Assembly (NCBI RefSeq): GCF_014529535.1
Contig: NW_023503493.1
Span: forward strand, 12,742,001-12,806,000
DNA: 64,000 nucleotides
Source: Bradysia coprophila
Lineage: Eukaryota > Arthropoda > Insecta > Diptera > Sciaridae
Direction: 5' to 3'
This document shows, one piece after another, positions 47,901 to 59,900 of the stretch. The notes under the pieces were generated by a model. That model worked only from the letters and a program-made list of their open reading frames with translations. It was not told the origin of the DNA and ran no database searches. Numbering within the stretch: position 1 is the first letter of the stretch; each line of letters opens with the position of its first letter. The translations under genes and the position numbers were made by a program.

Positions 47901-50900
47901 CAGTGACGAAAAAAAAACGTTTCTTTTGTAGAAGGTGCGGGAGACAATGCTGTAACGTTTATAGAAGAAAAAGAAGAAGAAAAAAACGGTTGACCTTCGG
48001 ACAACTTCTCGACGTTTTATTGAATTTTGTTGTAAAATTTGTCGTGCAAACAGTAGTAGTTGTAGCTTGTTTTTATCACTTAGCGCCGAATAAATTAATT
48101 GCGGCTGTTTGTTGGATTAATAATTTTTCGTTTAGTCACAACTGAGCCAAGGACTTAGTCAGGTGAGCATACTCTCCGAACAGCTGTTTGTCAGATTGAC
48201 TATTCACGTGTGGTTCACCATCGAAGACCTATTTTTACTGGTTTCATGCTATCCGACAGAGTAAAGCGATTAACTGTTTCAAGAAAAATCGATTGAAATA
48301 TCCGATAAATTGATAGATTGACCGACTGCTTATTTTTCTAAGAGCATGGATGAAAAACGAACTGGGTTTTATTACGGTTCGATGTTTTTCTTTCTTTCAT
48401 TTCTTCGTATTTGAAGAGCTACCGGTAGTATACTTACAGATATAAAACTGTAATCATTTGAATCAGCGGGTGCTCAGAGCTTTATTCGACTCGTACCATT
48501 TTTTTTCTTGTTTACTCTACCAACCAACAACGATGAGATTAGTTTCAATACAAATCATTTATAGAAAATTTCACAGTGTGGCATCAATATGTTTTACGTG
48601 CTTGCGGGTGGAAAATCGTTCTTTTCATAGATTTTCATGAACTTTCGACGAAATCAATATGTAAAATCGTATTACAAAACTAGAGGCTAAAGGTGAAAAG
48701 TCAAGTTTTCGTGTGTTTATTGGCTTCGGCTTCGCCTCGGATCAACAAAATTCACATCGAAACTGGACGTTCCAACTTTTTTCTTTTGTTAAGTAAATGA
48801 CTATTTCTTGAAACAAATTAACGCAAAGAAATAATACAAAATCAAAAATGGGGACGAAACAATTAACGAAGTGACTAATGGCACGCGCGTGCGATTAGTG
48901 TATAATAGACTATTCGCACGCGCGTGCGATTAGTGTTTAATAGACTATTCGCACGCGCGTGCGATTAGTGTTTAATAGACTATTCGCACGCGCGTGCGAT
49001 TAGTGTATAATGGACTAATCGCACGCGCTCACAAAACAAAACGAAGTCAACTAGTGATTCTTTTTACAAAATGACAGAGGTATAACTACTGATCCTTTCT
49101 ACAAAATAAAACGAAGTCATCTAGTGACTACTTTTACAAAATGACCGAGTTACAACTAATTATTCCTCCACAAAAAACAATGAAGTCACCTAATGATTCC
49201 TTTTACAAAACGAAACGAAGTCAACAGTGACTTCGTTTACAATATGTCTAAGACACAAATACTGATCCCTTTTACGAAATAAAACGAAGTCATCTAGTGA
49301 CTCCTTTTACAAAATGACCGAGACAAAGCCACTGATTCCTCCTACAAAAGAGAACGAAGTCACCTAGTGATTCCCTTTACAAAATAAACCGAAGTCAAAA
49401 GTAACTCCTTTCCCAATATGACTGAGACACAATTACTGATCCGTTTTACATAATAAAGCTAAGTCATCTAGTGACTCCTTTTACAAAATGACCGAGACAC
49501 AGCCACTGATTCCTTCTACAAAAGAAAAAAAAGTCACCTAGTCACTACTTTTACAAAAACATAAGCTGCGTCGACCCGTATGAAACACCTATCTGTGTCA
49601 AAGCTTCAATCATATTACAATATTACACTGTAAAACTGCATCTCTAAATAATTAATTAAAATCGCTTGAAAATGACTCAAAGAAGTGGGCAAAAACACTA
49701 AAACCCAATATGGCGGCAGAAATTTTATTAGTGCTCTAAAAACAATACCTTTGCTTTACAGTCATACATACCTTTTAAACTAAAATAAAAAAATTCACGA
49801 AAATCAGATGAAATTTACACAAGATAGAAGCAAAAGTAACTCTAACTTCCGATCCCATCATCCGATATTGACAATTTTTTCCCCTGTTAGGGGAGGTATA
49901 GATTTCGTCAGCTGTGCCTAACGATGCCATTGGTTGCATAGCTCCGAAGATTTATATGCGAAAAACAAGTCCCCTATAATAGCTCTAATTCTACGATTAC
50001 GAAACGGGAGCAAAATAGTTTATCAAAATCTGAATCGATTTACTCAAGTTAGAGCGATGACAAACATTACAGAAGGAACCATTTTTTTTCCGTTGATTTC
50101 GCATCTCTGGACAACCACGTAAGGTTTCCCCCTACTCAGGTACTGCCAAATATAACTGAATACTACATCTTCAGAATTGCTCCGAACTTTGCACCATCTG
50201 TGACTGCATCATAGGGACAATTATTCGAAAAAAAAGTTTTAACGTGCGACTACAACCACAACTCTGCTACTAGAATGAAAATAAGAAATATTTGGAGTGT
50301 AAATAAAAACACACAACACATCAACGCACTTCAAGCATGAGTCGTCTTCTGAATAGGGTACTGAAACTTCACAATACGTCACACAACTAAAAAACACCGG
50401 AATAAATATTTTCATGTAAAATAGAGTAGTCGTTGGAAGAATGAGTGTTCAATGAACACTGATCATGCTAGTAGCAGTGCTGTGCTACAACACATTGTAT
50501 ATGCAAAATAAACTAGAATTCTAATACTTTCTGACTAGCCAAAGATTAGGGCGCGTGCGAATAGTCTATTAAACACTAATCGCACGCGCGTGCGAATAGT
50601 CTCTTAAACACTAATCGCACGCGCGTGCGAATAGTCTATGATACACTAATCGCACGCGCGTGCGAATAGTCTATTATACACTATTCGCACGCGCGTGCCA
50701 TTAGCATCGGCCAACAATTAAATTAAAAGAAAATTGTCCACGTAACGGTGACAAGCAATATATTTACTGAGGCGTTGTTTTGTAATCTCTTAACATCAAG
50801 ATTTGAATTATTTGTCCATTAAACTCTCTCACCCTGTTATTTCATTGAACCGTTATGTTTTTTTGTGGGGAATTTCTTTGAAAGTTAACTAGGTTCTGTC

Positions 50901-53900
50901 GGAGATATTTTTAATATGCCCAGACACACCTGAGCCTAAATAATCCAAAGCCGGTGTCCTTTCATTTTTCAACTCGCTTGGTGCGCCTATCGGTAGCGGT
51001 AAAAGTGCATAATTCGAAAAGGAATGTTTTTGTACGTAAATTACGGCAGCTACAGGATATACGAGACAAGATATATGTCATTGGAAAATCGCTGAAAGAA
51101 TGTTAGAGCCAGCCAAGGGTTGAAAATTTTGATGAATTTCAGAAGGTGATGTCTTACACCTGGGGAACGTTTACGTTAGGATCAGTGGATGCCTTGATAG
51201 AGACTTCACCTAGCTTCGAGTGTAAAAGACCGTCGTTTCTCTGACAAGCAAATATAAAAGTTGGACCATTCAAGCTGAGGGGTGTTTGCTCTATATTGTT
51301 ATATGCATATAATATAACCAGCAAGCCTTTAAAACATCACAGACGGAGCCTGGTCTACTATTAGAAAAAAAGTCCCTCTGTACCATCTTTCCTTAAATCC
51401 GACCTTTCGATATTTTTATTTACAAATAACTACTAGAACTCGTACTCGTCAGTGCCGTTCGTTGTAAACAAAGTTTTTTCTTGTTTTAATGAGTCGTTGA
51501 GTTACGAATTTGTTTGATCTGAACGAAAATTACTTACTGAGTTCGTTGGTTGATGATTGCTTTACGCGACTCAAATGCTTCACGAGCCGATAAATCAATA
51601 TTGTAGAATTAAACAAAAAATCGAGTGTTTGGTAATTTTTTTCGAGATTTACATCAAATCTTCAAGTTGAACGAACCTACGATTTTAAATAGAGGCACCG
51701 CAACTATCACTTTTACTATTCAGCAAAGAAGAAATTGAGATTTTTTTCCTTCAAATTTTCTGTTCAACAGATGTTTACGTAAATTTGTTTTTCTCTGTGG
51801 CGTTTTGTAATGAATGCGTTTCTATTAGTCATTGATGTAACCAGACTTTTGCCTTTATTTATTTATTTAACGATTTAATGACATCTCTCATGTTCTTCCC
51901 ACATCAAATGTGCTGCTGCAACGACAGGCAAACATCTCACTTTTAGTAAAAATCTTCAAAGATTTCAAAGTTAGTTAATTTTTCTCGTCAGTTCGGTCCA
52001 TTTAGCACACTTTTTATCGCATAAAGGTCTGAATTTGGTGCACTGGTGCTCCTTTGAACAGTTTTCTTTTCATTTGATTCATTTAATCCACCCACCGAAC
52101 ATCATGAAAATGGAAAGAACTGGGGAATATTATTTGTTGTTGCTCCCTTCTAGCCTGTCGTAAAATCTCAACAATGAATTAGCCGTAATAGTAGTTACTG
52201 TTACAATCAATGGGTCGTCGACACTTTCTGTCCAATTGAAAGTTTTTTCGTTACGATTTTTCCGTGGTACGCTACTAGTTAAACTAGTAGTAGCAGTTCT
52301 CTCAACAAGGTGAAAGCTCTACACAGAACTTCACTTGATTTGAACCGATTCAATCACTTTAGCAATCGGTTCAAATCTGACTGCGGTTGAGGTTTGAACA
52401 CCTCACACTGAAAACTCAATCGAGTAGTCGAAAGCGGACGAATCAACTGCTACGCTATTGATTTGTTGAGAGCATTGAGACAAATGCTTACTTTGCATCT
52501 TCCTTATTCAACGAATACATTCCTAAATTGGTAGCTACAAACGTTAACTGCATGTATGTAGAAGCAGATAAACATTATTTTGTCCACTTTAGTGCACAGT
52601 AGTAAAACTCATTTTCAACAAGCTTTTAGTACTGAAAATTTCATACGCACATCACAGAAATATTTCTATTATGACCACTGGCCACCGTAAATATGTGTTG
52701 CATCGAAACACCGTACATATCTCAACACCGCAGAGAATGTGCATCACATTCGTATGATGTTTCATCGTAGGCGACAGTGTTTACGAATCCATTTTATTTC
52801 CTCTGAAAAATTCTTTCTTCTTGTTGTTGCAATTCTGTACTCGTTCAGTAAATAGCAGCAAGTGTGGTGACATATTTCTAATATTTGCTGCAAACATAAA
52901 ACCATTTCCCGATTACATTCACCCATTCCCACTCATCCCATTCAATGTTTTATTATAGCAGAGAAAATACACTTACGTACCCTACATTGAAGTATTTCTT
53001 CGTCTCGGCATGACTCAGAAACAAATTTCCGTTCTGTGTAAAGAAAATCTCTGTAACCCGCATCGATTGTAACAATATTTTTTAAATCCGTTTGACGCAA
53101 ATTATGTAACATGTAGGTAGGTATGTACATATAGTATACACATGCCCGACTATCTATAAAACAATTTTTGTTGATTCAGTTTTCTTGTTTATCATTCTTG
53201 CTACAGCTGTGAAGTTTTTAAATTTGAAATGAGGTCATTTTATATACCGTGTCACCACCACCATTATTTATTCATCGAAAACGGTCGCCCGACAGTGCAT
53301 TACAATGCACATATAATTTTTCCTCGATGCAACTTTGATATTTTACATTTTCTTAAAAATAGACCGTAACTCTCTAATAGGATTAGTTCTGAATAGTTTA
53401 TGAAAGCTTTCCATTGCACTCGAATTGAACGAGTAGAAAGGTTATACTTGAGTATCGTAAAAGGTTAAGGTTGTTTGTGTATAGATTTCAATTGGCAATA
53501 CTTAATTGTGAAGAACGTATAATCGGCTAAAGGTTTTTTGAAAATAGTCAGTAAGAGAACTTTGGCAGAGTATCGATTTTACTTGAGTTTTGTACTTTAC
53601 TATTTATAGTACTTGAAATTGATCGAAAGTCCCTGAATCAAAGAATTAACGGAAAAACATCACGTGAAATAATTCTGTTTTGCTGTAGCAGTTCTTACTC
53701 AATCAACTGAGTCAGCGATTATTTTTCAGCGACATTTTCCTAGATTTTCCCGAATTTTCTGTAATAATTTTCGGAAAAAAAATTGGGAAAATGAAGGAAA
53801 ATTCGGTAAAATGTTTTCCCAAAAATAGTTCCTGGTAATAGTAGAGCCTCAATAGCAGTCTTATTAAATACAAAAAGTCTCGGGCAGTAGATTCAATCTT

Positions 53901-56900
53901 TCAGATATGGTAGCGTCATTGCCATAATAATAATTGAATCTGTTACTTCTTTTGTTCAAAGTATCATTTAGTGTCAAGTGCAATGGATGATATTTTCTTT
54001 GTTCTTTGTGTCTGGTACAATAGTCTTTTCACGCCGTAAGTGCGGTCGAAATTCAAAATGGAAAGTGCGGAGGTCTAACGTAGCGTCATTTTCATACAAT
54101 GAAGCGTTGAAATGTATTTTTCGGTTCACTTTTTCATCGAGTCGTTCACTAAAAATTCAAATTTTAGGCACACTTACGGCCTGACTTAAAGGGAATTTAA
54201 AAAAAAAATTGAAAAGTCGAGTTTTCGTGTGAATTTGGTTAATTCGAGGCGAAACCGAGATCAATAAACATACAAAAAACCGAGATTCATTTTTGTTCCG
54301 AGCTGGGGTCGTCGAAAGAAATGCATGAAAAGTACAGTCTTCGACACATGTAGCATGTAAATCTTTTACATGCTTCTGCACCAACGGTTCATTTCATCAA
54401 AGAAGCATTTTTTCGGTGCCCTCAGCATGCAAAACATCATTGTACGAAACTCGGACGAAAAATGAAAAGTCATGTTTTTGCGAGGTTATTGACCTCGGCT
54501 TTGCATCAACAAACTTCACGCGAAAACTAGACTTTTCAACTTTTTCGTCCTTGTGACGTAGATAGTAACTTCATTTGTTTTAACACCCATTTCGCTATAT
54601 AAGACCACATTAGCCAGAGGTCAGTTATAAATTTTGTCATTTGTGTCCATATAACAGATGATTAGCCAGAGAAACCCAATTAGGATGCGCCCATGTATGC
54701 TTTATGTAAGGTAAACTATAAATATTTCCATAATAAACAGGGTACAATGTTCGTCAATTTTTGATGTGATTCCGAGTCTGTGACACCTTCCGATTCAGTA
54801 GACATACAAGTAATCTTTTTCACAGTAACTTTTATGTGAAACATGGGACCGATATCAAATATTGTTCGAAACTTTTTTTTTAAAAGTTTGTCATGCTCAC
54901 ATAAGCTTGCATAGGCTGGCATTCACCGAACAAATATGTATGTGAATGGTGTTAATGTGACACATATTGTCACATCACATGAACGAACACATTTCATAGA
55001 AAGAAATTTCGATTTGATTTTTTATTATCAAATCGTTCGTCTATTCTCATCCCGTAAAGCTGTGCACATGTTTTTTTAAATCGTATTTGAAAAGGTTTTC
55101 TCTTTCGGTAAATTTGAGTGTATGACAAAGACACGCTTCAAAGTCAAGTTAAACAAAAACGGGGATAAAACTTTCCATTCAAAGTTTTCCTTTTTAAGTT
55201 TGAATCCAAATAATGATTTATTTCATTCAGCCAAAAATAAGAGCTTAGTCAACACCATACTTGTACCGGGGATTGAATAGATTGCCGAGGAAATTTATAT
55301 CATCCTTCTGATGGAAAATCGAAGTGATACCATGAATAGAACTGAAATGACTTATTTAGATGTCTATTTGCATCAGAGCTGGTTGCTTGTGGTAAACACA
55401 AAATCGAATTAGCCAAATGCAAAAGCTCCTTCGGAAAAGTTGTTCAATTTTAAACAAACTTTTCAACTTAACCATCCTGTTTATAGACAACAAAGTTTGC
55501 GTCTATTCAATTCAAACGGAATAAAAAAAAACTTTTCATTCCAAGCAGTTTGAAATGCAAAACCGAAATTGATATTGCTAATTCGCATGTATAATACACG
55601 TCTTATCCCATTCCCATTGAACTGTGTGCAAATGCAATTAAATTAGCCCCAATTTACATTAATTCACATAAATTGTTGTCGTGTCACATTCATTGAATAT
55701 TTTATTTGCCTTAATTCTACGGAATAAACCGTTCAAACTCATAACAAACAAAGGGATTGGTTTTATGTGTATATAATAGTCAGTCTCGTAAATGTAGTTT
55801 AAGATGAGAATTCTGCCACATTACCGATTTGATGTTCCATATTCATATTCATTGAACCACATGGGATGATATTTTTGAACGTTGAACAGAATGATTTGAG
55901 GTGTTTGTGGTGAAGTGTTTCACGAAATTCTATGAATTTGCCATATAGGTATGACATCATACAATAGCTAGGGTAGGCAAAACGATGCCTCAAAACGTAT
56001 GATTGTGGTTGCATCTCTCCTATTCGCAATCAAATGTTATCCACCACATCAGGCAATTAAATTCGTTTTACATTAAAACTCATTACGAATGGAAAGAGTA
56101 AGGTACACCGCAATCATTTAATGGATTGAAATGTACTTTATACCGGGACTTCTCTATAATTCCAATCAACCATTGTCGATGATATGGCTAATCACGCGCA
56201 ACTTTTAATAAAGCTTTCATACGTTTCGATGAACATGTTTTATGATTTGTAGTGTCCTTTCGTGAGAATCGGAGAATATTTCGCACGGCAGTAGGCGAGC
56301 GTGGCGCAAGTCCAACAGAAAAAAAAATTTTAGGACTAAGGAATCATGGCAGCACGGTAGTAAGTGGGAGAGCAAGTTTGGTGATGAGTTGAAATTTCTT
56401 TTCAACAATGATTCACTAGACTTGTTCATGAGCAAATTTGTATAGAGATCTTAGAGTATTGTATCAAGTACCACTGACGACATGGCCTGATGAGACATGA
56501 AGTATGTCTTGCATAACTGAGGGACGGCTTCTGAACTAAAACAAAATTTACAAAGAAAATCTTACTCCAAAAAATTTGCGTCACAAGTGGCAGATGTTGA
56601 GTAAACTTTTAAGAAAACTGTTATAAGAAGGAAGGTGATGCATCTGTCATTTGTGACGCAATTTTCTTGAAGTAAAATTTTCTTTGTGAAAATCTTTGAG
56701 TTCAATTCAGATACAGTATGCGTCACCCCTGGCGATATCAGTTATTTTCCAAAGAAATGCACAAGGACTTGCGTCACCGTTACTCCTTAAGGGCTTTTTT
56801 TGTGTGTAATATATTCGGAACATGTTTATATGAAAGAGCATGGGTATGTTTGATGCACAAGTGGATATTAAAATTACTATGTTCTGTATTTGCATTTCAT

Positions 56901-59900
56901 CTATTAATCATTTATTCAACGACATCACAATATGCGGTTATGTGTGTGAATGTAGCTGATTATTATATCGATTGATAACCTATGAGACCGTAAAACATGT
57001 ATGTCAATAGGATTAGTGTTGGCAATCCATTAATTTAAAATTAATCCAACTAAAATGCTGAAATAGATCCTCAGAGTATTACCACACTGTATCACTGTTC
57101 AGGGTTTCGAATTCCATTTCTAATTTCTTAATCAAACAGCTAAAACATTTTGCTATAAAATTCAAATCCAATTAAAATCCTGATGACAAATCATGTTGTC
57201 TTTCGGGAAGAATACATATTATATTATAAAAGCCTTCGTTCCTCCGTTAACACTGAGTATTTACACAATTTACTGAATATATGGAAATGGAATCAGTTGA
57301 ACGAATGGCCCAGCATGTTGTATTGTAATTGTACGACAACCTAGATTAAAATGTTTTGCTGATGCGCATACCAGTGTCTGTGCAGTACACACATTGATAA
57401 TATTGTTAGACTTTATTTATTAACGTACTCTAATGTTTTCAATTTTTCAATCCTCAACTGTTGTCGGTCCATAAGCGACAACACGTCACATTACACACAC
57501 ATCATCTTTATCTGGAGTCTAACGTTAATTCACCAGTACCACTGGTTTTGTTTTGTTAGACATGTATGGCATGAAGTACGATCGCAATGAAAAATTAAAC
57601 AGAAAGAAAAACTCGTCGAAAATTATTTGTTTGAAAGTTCAAGCATTTTGTGTTATTATTTTAAAACAAAATTTATTCATTAGCCTAATGATGATGAATG
57701 TGTACTTACGTTACGTTCGTTCGCTGGCAGTCATTACACTAACTGTAGACGTAGAGTTTTGATCGAAATAATTACATTAAAAATGTCTGACAACTTTAAT
57801 ACATTTAAAATTATGGTTATCGCATTGTGGGATGGTGGAAAAAAAATAAACAGGTCATGTACGACGACGACGATGATATAATATTTGTATGCATCGGATC
57901 AAAATAAAAAAATGTAAAAATCGAGAGAGAAAAATGTGTATATTTTACTTCTTAATGCAAATGGAATGCTGTAATAATGTGAGGCAATTCATTTGTTTTT
58001 TCTTCTGTTGAATTTATGCATTTTCCAGTAAAATTTCAACTGAATTATTTTTCTCGGTTTACATCACTAATCTAGATTGTAAATTGTTATTCTCGAGTCT
58101 GTAATAGGCGCCTACGGTCATCAGTACGCATACATAAACAGTTTTTGTCCCTTTGCGCTTTATTTTAATTTAAAATGAAAATAAAACTGAAATAAATTAT
58201 GCTTGAGAATGGACTTGCTATAGAAATAGTGGTTAACGATCACCACTCAATGTTAATCGTTTCATGTGTGCGGTGTGAATAACCGCATTTTCTCCACTCA
58301 ATAGTCCTTAATACATAACTAGGGCTGAAAAGAATAGTTTTCGTGTAAATTTTAGTGGTCCTAGGCGTAGCCGAGAGGCCAACAAACACTCGAAAACGAC
58401 ACTTTTAATTTAACCGAAGTTAAAGATTTTGCATGCTTCAAACATGAAAAGTCTGCGACCAGGGCCTTACTGGCCTTTTTTGCGAAGTATGAAGAAACTT
58501 TGTAAAAAGCCCTTTTTTCATACAACAATCACAGAGACATTCCGGGCCAGCATGCGATATTCTAATTGTTATTGCTTTGATTTCCCAAACAAGGTCTCTA
58601 GTTATCTCCAGTAATGTAATAAGGCATTGACAAAATATTGTTGACGTTTTTGACAGCTTGGAAGTAAAAATGTCTACTTTCTCCACTCGTCCTTTCCCAT
58701 GGGCAGAAAATAGAAACTTGCTCTTGTGAACTGTCAGTTTGTTTTTGTTATTAAATACGTTATAATGAAGTGATATTTTCGTGTCGTGAAGAAAAATAGT
58801 TATTAATACCGCCCACGCATGAAAAACATTGTATTCACCAAGTGGAAAACTAGGATATTCCAACTCGTTCGATTCACTCGTTCGATTCACTCACAACTCT
58901 CGCTGCACTCTTGTCCGAATTCAGTATTTTTTCTGCTCAGTAAACCTATTAGTATTTATTAGCAGCAAAAACAATAACCAGATTCTTCATACGATCTTGT
59001 CTTACACTACGAGGCTTGCCGACACCACATCGTATCTGACCACCACTTTACTAAACAATTCAAAAGTGGTCACACCCAAAAAAAGGAAAGCTGTGTAGAA
59101 TATGGTCACACGTTCATTACACTTTCCCACACTGTGTTTTACTAAACAGGAGCTGGAAAAAGGCATAATTTTTACTTATTTTTCTTGGGATAAAAGCTCT
59201 ATCGTGTGGGATGGGGATGTCCGTAAAAGACCTTTAGACCTTTCAATTTTTTTTTTACTCCCTAACGAAGGTTTTCTTACGAAACGTTAAACCCTTACCA
59301 ATCCCCAACACATTTATTTCCAGACTAATGGAAATTGCACAGCAAGAAAGTTTGGAATTTACAAACCGCTAGTCGGAATCGCTAATTTAATTAAGTCTGC
59401 TGAAACTATCCCAAACTACACTTAAGCTTTAGTCTAATTGCTTTTGTGAATCCGGGTGTAACCAGAATGAATGGTGAAGCTTCTAATTTATTGAATGACC
59501 ATTCGAATTCGAATGAAATGTGGGCGGTATTTCATTAACCATTGAGCATTGATTGTTGTGTTGAATCCTTCATTTCAACGGATGACAACCGATAAGTTCA
59601 TTAAACTAAAAAATAACGTGAACGACAAACCACAGCATTACCTTAACCATGACATCGGAAGACATGAAATAACGAATTTAATAACAGAAAATAAAAACAA
59701 ATTTACATAGCCAATAAAAATAACCAGTTAGCCAGTTCAATACATAATATTGGTCACCATTTATCAAACGTGGAACTGGTATATATGGCAATTATTATAG
59801 AAGCATCTTATAAACAATTATGCTCATGTTTAACAGCAGGGAGAATATGTCTGCAAGTGCAGCGACCGAAAAAGGAATTAAAATAAATTTTATTTTATTT

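Larger units (their letters stand above)
48867..50712. mobile_element. Foldback/MULE-like element with 9-bp target duplication
   Basis: AACAATTAA is duplicated at 48858-48866 and 50713-50721. The left end is CGAAGTGACTAATGGC, the right end read inward is GGCCGATGCTAATGGC, matching the ends of the element at 22991. Both ends are tandem arrays with the core GCACGCGCGTGC. The interior has a tandem block (49035-49560) and a dispersed repeat (49700-50150). No transposase frame is visible, so it is non-autonomous. Confidence 0.87.

Noticed and set aside
48881..49029. CRISPR-like array of 35-bp units
   Set aside because: No spacers; mirrored at 50545-50706 as the other end of a foldback element.
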